DNA of 64,000 nucleotides from Saccharicrinis sp963677345 (GCA_963677345.2 CAXXLC010000028.1:248001-312000); one strand, 5' to 3'; positions 1-8,513 are shown, counted from the first letter of the stretch. A program made the numbers and translations. Notes: generated from the sequence alone by a model not told the origin.

Positions 1-298
1 TACGCCTAGATATACTTCAAGACTTTGACAGCTTATTGCATTAGAATCTACTAATTTCTTTTAAAAAAGAAGCATACCCTTCGCTCATCCGAGTACCCTG
101 TGCTATAACTTCCCAATCCCTGCTTACTTTCTTCTTTTTACCTTCAATGATAATTTCCCATCTACGCCGCCTTATCTTCAGTTTTACAAGCATATTACGA
201 ATCGGATAATCTTCTATATACCTTGGTTCAGTAAATCCACATGATTTATATTGGTAATGTTTATACGGATCAGCGTTAAATATTGGGTCTAAGTTATA
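1..298 (-). pseudogene. Fragment of a second ISAon1-like element (N-terminal region gene and start of the DDE gene)
   Basis: Reading the minus strand from about 298 to 41 gives a peptide that aligns with the second half of the N-terminal protein encoded at 1285-1674 (shared pattern YQYK..GF, then a basic RRRW/CRRWD segment, then GTR.....Y..FLK). The next frame, running off the window edge, begins DSNAIS like the neighbouring DDE gene. The first 45 or so residues and any start codon are missing, and the fragment abuts the stop codon of the intact DDE gene. It is therefore a truncated copy of a related IS in the same orientation. The rest lies outside the window. Confidence 0.75.
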
Positions 299-308
299 AA
301 TATGTTAA

Positions 309-1298
309 CTACGCATATATTTTAGTAAGCCTAAAAAGAAAGAATTTCACATCTACTACACCTCTAAATTGTCTTCTGAATTCTTTTATTTTAGCATTAA
401 AAGATTCAGCCGCAGCATTAGTACTTCTATTATTAAAGAAGTTTGATATATTATCATAGTAGTTGAAAAATGTATCAGCAATAGAATTAAATGATTTAAA
501 GCCGCTCTTTCTGACTTTCTCAGACCAATGTGCTAATTTAAGCCAACCAACATTTTTCTCGCACATATGGTTATATGCAATCTTTAAATCCTGTGATAAA
601 TAATAAGCCTTTTTTATTTCAGGATATCTTTCAAATAATAGGGTAGCTCTTTCTTTTTGAGAAGCTGTCCATTTTTCTGGAGATTTAAATAATAAGTGTC
701 TGCTACGAGCTAGTAATTGTTTAATACTGTCTCCGTTTGGTAGTATTTCAGGAGAATATTCTGTATCATTTTTACGAGCTAGTGATATCTCTAAATTGTC
801 CTGATCTATTGCCTCCCATCTATATTCAATACGAATCTGTTGAACAGCCTCATATGTTAATTTTTGTACATGAAATCGATCAGCTACACGCTTGGCTCTT
901 CTAAAGCAAGATTTAGCTATAGCATTCATAGTAGGTGATAAATCTAATGTGATTTCCTCTACTTTATCTCTAAGTTTAAAACCTATATGTTCTTTTATTA
1001 GACTGATTATGCTAAAGCTCTCAACGCCTTGGAAAATCCCAATTATACTACCTTTTTTACCAGATGCAGCCTTGTTTGTTAGTATAGTATATAATTCTCC
1101 ATTTGATAATGCCACTTCGTCAATAGAGAGAAATGCTCCCATATTTTCCGGAAAAACTAAATATTCGTCGGCATGGGGCTTCTGATTCCAGCTGCTATAG
1201 CCACTGAGTTTATTTTTGTACTGTTGTTGGAATGTACTTGCATTTATTCCAAAGAATATTCGTAGACTTTCGGTACTTATGGCATTAGAGTCCACCAA
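309..1298 (-). CDS. ISAon1-like transposase, DDE domain
   Basis: DDE transposase of 329 residues, resembling the ISL3-type catalytic domain. The region around residues 55-62 (LSIDEVAL) supplies the first acidic residues, LDLSPTMNAI near 115-125 the second Asp, and the following VADRFHVQKL is the typical DRFHV block. Near the C-terminus AAAESFNAKIKEFRR carries the last Glu, and the protein ends RGVVDVKFFLFRLTKIY as full-length relatives do. Its ATG overlaps the end of the upstream ORF by 14 bp, so it may be made by coupling or by a frameshifted fusion. The frame is intact, so the element could still be active if its ends are present. Confidence 0.85.
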   Translation of the reverse strand: MVDSNAISTESLRIFFGINASTFQQQYKNKLSGYSSWNQKPHADEYLVFPENMGAFLSIDEVALSNGELYTILTNKAASGKKGSIIGIFQGVESFSIISLIKEHIGFKLRDKVEEITLDLSPTMNAIAKSCFRRAKRVADRFHVQKLTYEAVQQIRIEYRWEAIDQDNLEISLARKNDTEYSPEILPNGDSIKQLLARSRHLLFKSPEKWTASQKERATLLFERYPEIKKAYYLSQDLKIAYNHMCEKNVGWLKLAHWSEKVRKSGFKSFNSIADTFFNYYDNISNFFNNRSTNAAAESFNAKIKEFRRQFRGVVDVKFFLFRLTKIYA

Positions 1299-1674
1299 TT
1301 CCTTTTAAAAAAGCGGCATACTCAGGATCTAACCGAGTGCCGTCTGCTACAGATTTCCAGTTTCTGCTTCGCTTTTGATATTTCCCTTCTATCATAACAT
1401 CCCAACGCCTGCATTTTACATTTAAAGTCACTAAATTCCGCCTAACTGGACAGTCTTTTATTTCCTTTGGTGCCATAAAGCCACTTGCTTTATATTGATA
1501 ATTACTATATTCTTTCGGGATTTCTTTTTTTTCTTCTAAATATATAGTAAGCTTCTTTGTGTATAAATCCTGACCACTTGCTTCTTGCTTGAAGTCTGTT
1601 ATTGTAAAATGATCCAATATTCCTTGTGGTAAAAATAGTCCTAGTAACTGTGCGTTGAGATCCTGTGATGACAT
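1285..1674 (-). CDS. ISAon1-like transposase N-terminal region protein
   Basis: Basic protein of 129 residues that precedes and slightly overlaps the DDE gene, as in other ISAon1-type elements, where the DNA-binding part and the catalytic part are separate ORFs. A central CRRWDVMIEGKYQKRSR stretch is strongly basic. No catalytic motif is present. The same segment is duplicated in degraded form at 41-298, which confirms that it belongs to a mobile element. Confidence 0.75.
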   Translation of the reverse strand: MSSQDLNAQLLGLFLPQGILDHFTITDFKQEASGQDLYTKKLTIYLEEKKEIPKEYSNYQYKASGFMAPKEIKDCPVRRNLVTLNVKCRRWDVMIEGKYQKRSRNWKSVADGTRLDPEYAAFLKGIGGL

Positions 1675-1727
1675 ATGTGTTAGTTTTCTTTAATGCAAAA
1701 TTAACATAACTTTTTTAACAAACCCAA

Positions 1728-2267
1728 CTATATCGTCTGGTCCTTTGAAATAGTTGCTATACCTGGAAAATATCCTCTTTTTCCTTTGTAACTATATTCT
1801 GCATCATATTTTTCTGCTGGAATAAATTGATGGTCAAAATCATAAACTAAGTCTTTGTCGTTAGGATTTAATTGTTTGAATTTTAACGCACTATCAAGTA
1901 AAAATTCATTCATTTTAGGGTTTACGTTGATTTTATTAGGTTTCCCTGATTGTGTTTCAATATTATCACACGGAACTGATAATTCAACATCACCACGTAA
2001 AATTGTATCTGCAGAAGGAATTTTAATACCTTTAAGATGTTTTAATGTATTATCTCTCAAATAATTTACATCTTCGGTTGAATTACCACCGCAAAATGTT
2101 GTATATATTCTACTTAATAATATATCAGAGTAATTATAACCTATCTTTTTTACTCTTTCACCTAATTGATTATCAATGAAATCAATTGCTCCATCAGCAT
2201 AAAGTTGCTTATGAATTAGGTGAATGCCACCAAATGGTGTTACTTTGGAATCGAAAATTTTGTACAC
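1728..2267 (-). pseudogene. IS1380-family transposase, N-terminal remnant
   Basis: About 178 residues survive of a transposase that is normally over 400. Visible family features are the N-terminal GG.....L, the CGGNSTEDVNYLRDN block and the following PSADTILR motif, plus DFDHQFIPAEK..AEYSYKGKRGYFPG near the break, where the second catalytic region starts. The frame ends artificially at the junction with the ISAon1-like element, so that insertion truncated it. The remaining catalytic half is not present in the window. Confidence 0.8.
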
Positions 2268-2293
2268 ACACCTAATCAGGTGAAAATTTTCGA

Positions 2294-2321
2294 GACCTGC
2301 AAATCTTGCAGGTCTTTTTTT
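2294..2321 (+). terminator. Intrinsic terminator, orphan
   Basis: A perfect 9-bp stem (GACCTGCAA / TTGCAGGTC) with a 3-base loop is followed by seven T on the plus strand. No plus-strand gene remains upstream, so it is probably the leftover end of a gene displaced by the insertions. Confidence 0.7.
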
Positions 2322-2471
2322 ATCAAATATTTACATCTATTATCTTATAATACTCTTGCGGAAACAAGGTATTTCTTGATTAATGTTGCCCAACTTTTCA
2401 GTAATCCCAAGATACTTGGACTTATTTCGTCTTTGTATTTGGGATTAACTTCTGCTAAAATAATTATTATT

Positions 2472-3189
2472 TTAAATATTAATGTCATCTAATGGACTTT
2501 TTATCTGCTGTAAATACTTGTTGCTTACATGGGTATATATTTCGGTGGTTTTTGATGAATTATGTCCTAAAAGCTCTTGTATATAGCGCAAATCGGTTCC
2601 CGATTCTAATAAAAGTGTGGCAAAACTATGTCGTAATGAGTGTAATCCACCTCGTTTGGGTACGCCGCTCTTTTCTATATGCTTTGGATAATACATTACC
2701 TGCACTGGTGGCTGAATACTTACCCCCAAACTGACCTAAAAATAAATATTCTTTGGGTTTAAACTCCTTGTAATAGTCGCTGGTTTTTAATATTTTACGC
2801 ATCTCTTCTTTATTCCACACCTTGGGTAATTGCCGGCCTGTTTTAGGTCGTATCACATCCTGTAATTCAAATTCACGTTTTAAATAACCCTGATAATATA
2901 ATTTTATGGCATTTACCGATTGATTCACTGTTTGAAACGAATAGGCCTTTTCGCCCAACATCAATTGATGATATTCGTTAATTACAGATGCCGAAAACAT
3001 ATTGATTTGAGATATACTGTTTTGTCGGTAATAATTGATTAGCCGTAAAACAAAATAGTAATAGGTTTTTATGGTATTAATGCTATACCCCTTTAAAACC
3101 ATAAATTTTAAATACTCAATAGGTACACTTTTAAAATAAACACTTTGTTTATAGGCCTGTTCTAAAAGTAATTGTAAAATTTCACTACT
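2472..3189 (-). pseudogene. Tyrosine recombinase/integrase remnant (internal deletion plus frameshift)
   Basis: The N-terminal SAM-like core-binding domain can be read on the minus strand from about 3189 (no start codon; an in-frame TAG lies just upstream) through KGYSINTIKTYYYFVLRLINYY to WNKEEMRKILKTSD. The frame then jumps directly to YYKEFKPKEYLFLGQFGGKYS. Intact relatives have roughly 55-65 residues between these points, including the first catalytic Arg, so that part is deleted. A frameshift near 2700 puts the C-terminal catalytic part (LHSLRHSFATLLLESGTDLRYIQELLGH..SKTTEIYTHV, with HxLRH, the late His and the Tyr nucleophile) in another frame. It cannot encode an active recombinase. 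Confidence 0.85.
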
Positions 3190-3331
3190 TAAAATACAAA
3201 ACGCAAATATCTTTACCTAAATCGTTTTGCTTGTTTAAATATATTCTTGGGCGAGTCATATTATAATAATTTGAGTTTAATTAAAATTTTAGAATTCAGA
3301 TTATTAGCAAGTAAATATTTTTATTACTTTT

Positions 3332-3381
3332 AAAGGCTTATTAAGCGCTTATAAACGCTAATAAGCGCTTAGTAAGCCTTT
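3332..3381. repeat. Near-perfect 20-bp palindrome upstream of the zinc-ribbon gene
   Basis: Left arm 3332-3351 and right arm 3362-3381 are inverted repeats with a single mismatch around a 10-base spacer. Each arm contains the self-complementary decamer TAAGCGCTTA. It ends 19 bp before the ATG at 3401, where an operator or leader hairpin could sit, but it could also be a recombination site or a terminator for something on the other strand. Confidence 0.7.
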
Positions 3382-3400
3382 AATCCAAAATATCCTGATT

Positions 3401-3760
3401 ATGACTAAAACTTGTTTATACTGCAATGAGCCTATCAAAGGTAGAGCTGATAAAAAATTCTGCGACAAACAATGTCGTAATGCGTATAACTTTCAATCTT
3501 CAAAATCTACAGAAAATCAAATACGAAGAATAAATAAACAATTAAGATCAAACAGAAGTGCATTGAAAAATGCTTGTCCTGAAGGAAAAGCTACTGTACG
3601 TAAAACATTTTTAAAAACTTTGGGCATGGATTTTAAGTACTTAACACATACATGGAAAAGCAATGGTGGTAATCTTTATTACTTTTGTTATGACTATGGG
3701 TACACTCCATCCATCTATCCTGAAAAAGTAGTTATTATTCAGCACCAGAATTATATGTAA
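3401..3760 (+). CDS. Small zinc-ribbon protein (DUF2116-like)
   Basis: Protein of 119 residues with an N-terminal treble-clef/zinc-ribbon pattern, C-x2-C at residues 5-8 and C-x3-C at about 21-25 (CDKQCRNAYN), followed by a basic stretch and a C-terminal YYFCYDYGY segment. Small proteins of this layout are common in Bacteroidota, often called DUF2116 zinc-ribbon proteins, and their function is not known. It sits alone between an integrase remnant and the repeat island, just downstream of a large palindrome. The frame is intact. Confidence 0.7.
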   Translation: MTKTCLYCNEPIKGRADKKFCDKQCRNAYNFQSSKSTENQIRRINKQLRSNRSALKNACPEGKATVRKTFLKTLGMDFKYLTHTWKSNGGNLYYFCYDYGYTPSIYPEKVVIIQHQNYM

Positions 3761-4069
3761 TCTACAATTGAATAAAATCCTATAACATATACAAAATGTC
3801 CTAAATTACTCCGAAAAGGATTTAATACAAACTCATAACAACTTCATGATTTTATTTACATCTTATTGATAGCTGTTCGCAAATCTATAGCGAATTTACT
3901 GACTTTCACCTCTCATTTCTCACTCATCACCTCATCAGTGGACGCAGAATAGATAAAGAGGTACGAGTTACAAACTCGCACCAGCATCTGTTATTTATTG
4001 CTGCGCAAATGGTGCAACCTACAATACTATGGCCTAAAGCCTAAGAGCTAAGAGCTAAAAGCTAGTAGT

Positions 4070-4551
4070 AGTACCACTTGTAAGAATATGTGTAGCAGGA
4101 AACTAAGACTTTCAACTTTTGACTAGGAACTAACAACTAAGAACTTTCTTCGTTTACACTAAGACAATATACCGGAGCTGTAAATCCGTCCTTCCCCATT
4201 TGCTGGAGTTATAGGGGACTGTAAAATCCCGGGCTGTAAGCCCAGCTCAATTCAGCCCATGGCAACGCCTTCGGAATAATACTATGTCGTGTTAATCTGC
4301 GTCCTGAAAGGACAGCTCAATGTATTCAAACAAACATTTTTGAGTTGTCCTTTCAGGACGCTTATCATTTCTGTAAATCAAAAACCCAATGCGTCACTTC
4401 GTTTTGCATTGGGCTGAAATGAGTTGTCCTTTCAGGACGTGTATTTACCATGAAAATCCTTTATTGTCAGCAGGCAGCTCTCTTCAGTCCACAGTCTTCA
4501 CTTGGCATCTTTGCAAACCTGCGCCAACCTATAGCAGCAAACCGAAACTTT
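4070..4551. repeat. Long direct repeat, copy A (REP-like cluster)
   Basis: Nearly identical to 6675-7163 apart from scattered substitutions and one 7-bp length difference (a TTTTGAC unit present once here and twice in copy B). It carries several palindromes that share the form GAG(C/T)TG followed by a short hairpin, including those at 4231-4258, 4299-4361 and 4385-4439. Confidence 0.85.
4299..4361. repeat. REP-like inverted pair (BIME-like)
   Basis: Arms 4299-4320 and 4340-4361 are inverted repeats of 22 bp with one mismatch and a 19-base loop. Each arm contains GTCCTGAAAGGAC, itself a small hairpin, next to a GAGTTG/GAGCTG flank. A further arm lies at 4419-4439. The equivalent pair in copy B is at 6911-6932 and 6952-6973. 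Confidence 0.75.
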
Positions 4552-5031
4552 CAACTTTTACCTGTTATTTTGAATTACAGCTAATTTCACGAATTCTTTT
4601 ATCCACTAATTTCACGAATTGTCACGAATTATTTTAACAACGAATAAATATGAATTACAACTAATTTCACGAATTAATATTTGCTGCGCAAATGTTGCAA
4701 CCTGAAATACTATGACCTAATGCCTAGGAGCTAAGAGCTAAGAACTAAGAACTAAGATCTAAGATCTAGTAATAGCACCAATTGTAAGAATATGTGTAGC
4801 AGGAAACCAAGACTTTTAACTTTTGACTTTTGACTAGGAACTAACAACAACAACCGACTCTGCTGTTACTATTTTCACATTAACATAATGGCCGGTGGTT
4901 TTAGGAGGTAAAAAAACAAATGCATGGCCGGTAAAATGGCAAGTTCTTGTTGATGCCGGTGCAAGTGTTTGTGACTCAGCTCCGGGTCTGCTATGACTTA
5001 GCTCCGACTCAGCTCCACAAAACTCCACGGA

Positions 5032-5232
5032 TTGTATGCAGGTTTTACGCAGTTTGTTCGCAAACCATGGTATAGAACCTGTGTAGAGCCTGTGTAGAGC
5101 CTGTGGAAAATTGCACAGCAGTTGCGCAGCAGGGGCGTACACTTCTCATAGCAGTTGTATACGATTTGTATAGAAGTTGTACAGAAACTGTATAGAAGTT
5201 GTATAGAAGTTGTATAGAAGTTGTACAGACAT
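5032..5232. repeat. Degenerate 11-bp tandem array (minisatellite)
   Basis: The last seven units (5150-5226) are clear 11-mers related to AGAAGTTGTAT. Upstream units keep the 11-bp spacing but drift in sequence, through GTGTAGAGCCT (twice in a row near 5081-5102) to GTATAGAACCT. Because 11 is not a multiple of 3, all frames are open in short runs, which explains the ORFs called here. Confidence 0.8.
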
Positions 5233-5607
5233 GGAATCAAAATGTGTTAAAATGACCTTTTTGTGGAATCATTTTGCTCAAAAACAGCAAAATCCTGGAA
5301 TATTTTTGGTGTTTTTTGCAGTTTTCTGGAATATAGGGCATCAGATAACGCGCTGGGTGTATATTTTTCAATGGGGTTAAAATTTTAACATTCATTAAAT
5401 CAGCGTTTTATAGCTCAAAAAAGTTACAGTAATTTTTTAGTAATTTTTTCATATTGCTTTTCATCATAATTTAGCATTAAACAATTAGTCGAAAGTCAAA
5501 AGTCAAAAGTTGAAAGTTGAAAGTTCATAAAGTTCGTAAAGTTGAAAGTTCATAAAGTTTATAAAGTGACTTTTTTCATGCAGAGATCAAATTTACCAAA
5601 CTGAAAG

Positions 5608-5691
5608 CTAAGACCTAAGAGCTAAGAACTAAGAACTAAGAACTAAGAACTAAGAACTAAGAGCTAAGAACTAAGAGCTGAGAGCTGAGAG
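5608..5691. repeat. 7-bp tandem array (CTAAGAA type), 12 units
   Basis: Twelve consecutive heptamers of the form CTAAGAA/CTAAGAG, decaying to CTGAGAG at the 3' end. Shorter arrays of the same unit occur near 4041-4067, 4713-4768, 6100-6135, 6625-6668 and 7319-7381. Confidence 0.85.
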
Positions 5692-6200
5692 TAGTAGACT
5701 AAACATTGGTTCATCGGGTACTTTAGGTACAATGGAAATAGCTGATGCACAATCACTCTCGACTCAGGATACTGATCCGAAAACTTTGTTGATTGATCAG
5801 GTCAGCGATCACCCTGCTTGCAGGAACTCTCACTACTGTAATTTAAAACTGGATAAAAAGGCATAAAGTCCGAAAAGCAGCAGAAAGAGCAGCGGCTAAA
5901 AAAAAGCTATTATTTATTGCTGCGCAATAGTTTTTGGTCATCTAATTAACGCAAATTACCACGAATTATTTTGAATGCGAATAGTATCGAATTACAACGA
6001 ATTATTACGAATTATTTTAACAACGAATAAATATGAATTACAGCTAATTAACACGAATTGGTATTTGCTGCGCAAATGTTGCAACCTGAAATATTGTTGC
6101 CTAAGAACTAAGAGCTAAAAGCTAAGAACTAAGTATAGTACCACTCTTTAGGATATATGCATCAGAAAACCGGCACTTTCAACTTTTAACTTCTGTTTTT

Positions 6201-6327
6201 CTCGCAGAGCCCGCAAAGCCGGAAATAACTATTTGAATAAAAATTGCAAATTCCTAAAAGCTAAGAACGCAAAGACAAATCCTTACGGATTTTGGTTTTC
6301 ATTCTAAAATTTTGTTTACTCTGCGAG
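6201..6327. mobile_element. MITE-like 127-bp element, copy 1
   Basis: Bounded by a perfect 9-bp terminal inverted repeat (CTCGCAGAG ... CTCTGCGAG) and without coding capacity. A second copy of exactly the same length lies at 7185-7311 with about a dozen substitutions. Inside is a small palindrome, AAATCC-ttac-GGATTT. Confidence 0.6.
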
Positions 6328-6674
6328 CTAATCTTTAATCCCTAATCTTTAATCATTAATCATTCTTCAAATCATCAACTCGACAACTCGACGAATTAAC
6401 AACTCATCAATAGTCATCAGATTGTTTATTGCTGCGCAATGTTTTTTTTGTCATCTAATTAACACGAATTACCACGAATATTTTTAACAACGAATTATTA
6501 TGAATTAATATTGGTTGGCGAAACAACGAAGGGGTTCAACAATACCATATAATATTAAATTATATTGTTAATTAACACGAATTAATATTTGCTGCGCAAA
6601 TGTTGCAACCTGAAATACTATGACCTAATGCCTAGGAGCTAAGAGCTAAGAACTAAGAACTAAGATCTAGTAAT

Positions 6675-7163
6675 AGTACCACTTGTAAGAATCCGTGTAG
6701 CAGGAAACTAAGACTTTCAACTTTTGACTTTTGACTAGGAACTAACAACTAAGAACTTTCTTCGTTTACACTAAGACAATATACCGGAGCTGTATATCCG
6801 TCCTTCCCCATTCGCGGGAGTTATAGGGGGCTATAAAATCCCGGGCTGTAAGCCCAGCTCAATTCAGCCCATGGCAACGCCTTGGGAATAATAATACGTC
6901 GTGTTAATCTGCGTCCTGAAAGGACAGCTCAATGAATTCAAACAAACATTTTTGAGTTGTCCTTTCTGGACGCATATCATTTCTGTAAATCAAAAACCCA
7001 ATGCGTCACTTCGTTTTGCATTGGGCTGAAATGAGTTGTCCTTTCAGGACGTGTATTTACCATGAAAATACTTTATTGTCAGCAGGCAGCTCTCTTCAGT
7101 CCACAGTCTTCACTTGGCATCTTTGCAAACCTGCGCCAACCTATAGCAGCAAACCGAAACTTT
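6675..7163. repeat. Long direct repeat, copy B (REP-like cluster)
   Basis: Second copy of the block at 4070-4551 in the same orientation. The palindromes at 6843-6870, 6911-6973 and just after 6990 match those of copy A. It is followed directly by MITE-like copy 2, whereas copy A is followed by ACGAATT-type AT-rich text. Confidence 0.85.
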
Positions 7164-7184
7164 TACCTTTTAACTTCTGTTTTT

Positions 7185-7311
7185 CTCGCAGAGCCCGCAA
7201 AGCCGGAGTTCACTATTTAAATAAAGATTTCAAATTCCTTAAAGCTAAGGACGCAAAGATAAATCCTTACGGATTTTGGTTTTCATTATGAAATTTTGTT
7301 TACTCTGCGAG
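7185..7311. mobile_element. MITE-like 127-bp element, copy 2
   Basis: Same 9-bp terminal inverted repeats and same length as 6201-6327. It lies immediately downstream of long-repeat copy B and upstream of a 7-bp array. Confidence 0.6.
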
Positions 7312-7318
7312 CTGATTA

Positions 7319-7381
7319 CTAGGCACTAGGCACTAGGCACTAGGCACTAAGTACTAGGCACTAGGTACTAAGAGCTAATAA
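7319..7381. repeat. 7-bp tandem array (CTAGGCA type), 9 units
   Basis: Nine heptamers, mostly CTAGGCA/CTAGGTA and ending CTAAGAG, then CTAATAA, directly before the AGTACC module that the IS630 element interrupts. Confidence 0.8.
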
Positions 7382-7396
7382 TAGTACCCCTCGCTA

Positions 7397-8513
7397 GTGT
7401 GATAATTACTTAATAAGTTAACTAATCTTCAAGGCATCGCCTGTATAAGTCCACCGAAAAGGCTTTGCCCTTGTATCATTGTATGTTTTCACATACTCTA
7501 TCAGCTGAGAGGCTAATTGCTCTGAGGATTGCCAGATGCCGCCTTTTACAACATCCTTAGTCAGGATATTAAACCATATCTCAACTTGATTTAACCATGA
7601 TGAGTATGTAGGTGTAAAATGTAACTTAATCTTCCTTTTGCCTTGCAGCCATTCCTTTACATCCTTGTGCTTGTGTATTGACAGGTTGTCCGCTATAATG
7701 TGAAGCTTTTTATTGCGATACTTCCTGTCGAGTGATTTTAAAAACTTCAAGAAGTTTTCTGCATTATTTGATTTTATTGTCTTGGCTGTCACTTCTCCTG
7801 TGTGCACCGCAAGTGCAGCTATTAAAGAAACTGTGCCATTGCGTTTGTATGTTGCTGTTTGTCTTCTTGGGTTGCCTGGTTTTAGTGGCAGCTCCGGCTG
7901 AGTTCTGTCAAGCGCTTGTATTTGAGTCTTTTCATCAACGCAAATAACCAAGGCGTTTTCCGGTGGTGACATATAAAGCCCTACAATATTTATCATCTTC
8001 TCCTCGAACTCAGGGTCTTTTGACTTGCCACACCAGTATTCAATTTTATGCGGTTTTAAATCCGCTTTGTTTAGAATTTGAGATACTTTAGATTGGCTTA
8101 TGCCGACTTCTTTAGCAATACGTTCTTGCGACCAATTGGTATATCCGCCATTCGGCTTAGTGCAAGCTTTTTCAATAACCAATGCTTGCTGCTCAGGGGT
8201 GATGATCTTTGGTTTTCCGCTTCGCGGGGCATCTTTTAGTCCCGAAATGCCTTTCTCCCGAAAGCGTTGCCGCCATTTATTTACGACTGGTTTACTCAAT
8301 CTTGTTTGTGTCACAATCTCATCCATAGACAAACCTTGGTTTGAATATAAGATTATTTCGGCTCGCTCTACATAACGCTTTTCAAGCTTTCGTGAGCGGC
8401 TCATGGTTAGAAGCTCGTCCTTCTCATCCATGGTCAATTGAATTGGTCTTCCTATCCTTGCCATATAGCAAAGATAATAAAATATTAGTGAACTAACTTA
8501 ATAATTATCACAC
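7397..8513 (-). mobile_element. IS630-family insertion sequence, complete
   Basis: The ends are 12-bp inverted repeats (GTGTGATAATTA), extended to 14 bp by the flanking TA at 7395-7396 and 8514-8515, the target duplication expected for IS630/Tc1 elements. Removing the element and one TA rejoins the repeat module (AGTACCcctcgc-TA-gaatatatgcag), which matches the uninterrupted copies near 4070, 4772, 6139 and 6675. It contains one intact transposase gene. Confidence 0.9.
7418..8464 (-). CDS. IS630-family transposase
   Basis: Transposase of 348 residues. The N-terminal 130 residues are two helix-turn-helix units (SMDEIVTQTRLSKPVVNKW and SQERIAKEVGISQSKVSQIL). The catalytic domain has the three acidic residues expected: ICVDEKTQIQALDR near 173, HIIADNLSIHKHK near 257 and PTYSSWLNQVEIWF near 290, where the last E completes DDE. 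Length and frame are normal and the IS ends are intact, so it looks functional and recently inserted. Confidence 0.93.
   Translation of the reverse strand: MARIGRPIQLTMDEKDELLTMSRSRKLEKRYVERAEIILYSNQGLSMDEIVTQTRLSKPVVNKWRQRFREKGISGLKDAPRSGKPKIITPEQQALVIEKACTKPNGGYTNWSQERIAKEVGISQSKVSQILNKADLKPHKIEYWCGKSKDPEFEEKMINIVGLYMSPPENALVICVDEKTQIQALDRTQPELPLKPGNPRRQTATYKRNGTVSLIAALAVHTGEVTAKTIKSNNAENFLKFLKSLDRKYRNKKLHIIADNLSIHKHKDVKEWLQGKRKIKLHFTPTYSSWLNQVEIWFNILTKDVVKGGIWQSSEQLASQLIEYVKTYNDTRAKPFRWTYTGDALKIS

Larger units (their letters stand above)
309..1733 (-). mobile_element. ISAon1-like insertion sequence (ISL3-related), two ORFs
   Basis: Two overlapping minus-strand ORFs (1285-1674 and 309-1298) form the usual ISAon1-type pair. 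The 5' boundary is placed near 1733 because the IS1380-type reading frame stops matching there. The 3' boundary is unclear because the DDE gene runs directly into a fragment of a second copy. No terminal inverted repeat pair could be identified by eye. Confidence 0.65.
3765..7394. other. Gene-free repeat island
   Basis: About 3.6 kb without a credible gene, continuing after the IS630 element to 8580. It is made of several repeat classes: REP-like palindromes, 7-bp CTAAGAA-type arrays, an 11-bp minisatellite, AT-rich ACGAATTA-type text, a recurrent GCTGCGCAA core (near 3990, 4682, 5922, 6065, 6429 and 6592), GACTTTTGAC-type text, and two 127-bp MITE-like copies. Short ORFs occur but sit in repeats and are explained by them. 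Confidence 0.8.

Noticed and set aside
892..1185. Plus-strand ORF opposite the ISAon1-like DDE gene
   Set aside because: Antisense shadow of a conserved transposase with no domain or start signal.
4389..4637. ORF of 82 codons in the repeat island, sharing its N-terminus with one at 7001-7291
   Set aside because: Both lie over the duplicated REP-like block. The shared peptide simply reflects the DNA repeat, and the C-termini differ where the repeat ends. No RBS, promoter or recognisable domain.
4834..5240. Two overlapping minus-strand ORFs with YNFYTTSIQLLYS-like repeats
   Set aside because: They translate the 11-bp array, whose period is not a multiple of three, so several frames stay open by chance.
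5608..5691. Regular repeats considered as a CRISPR array
   Set aside because: The units are 7 bp with no spacers, and no cas genes are present.
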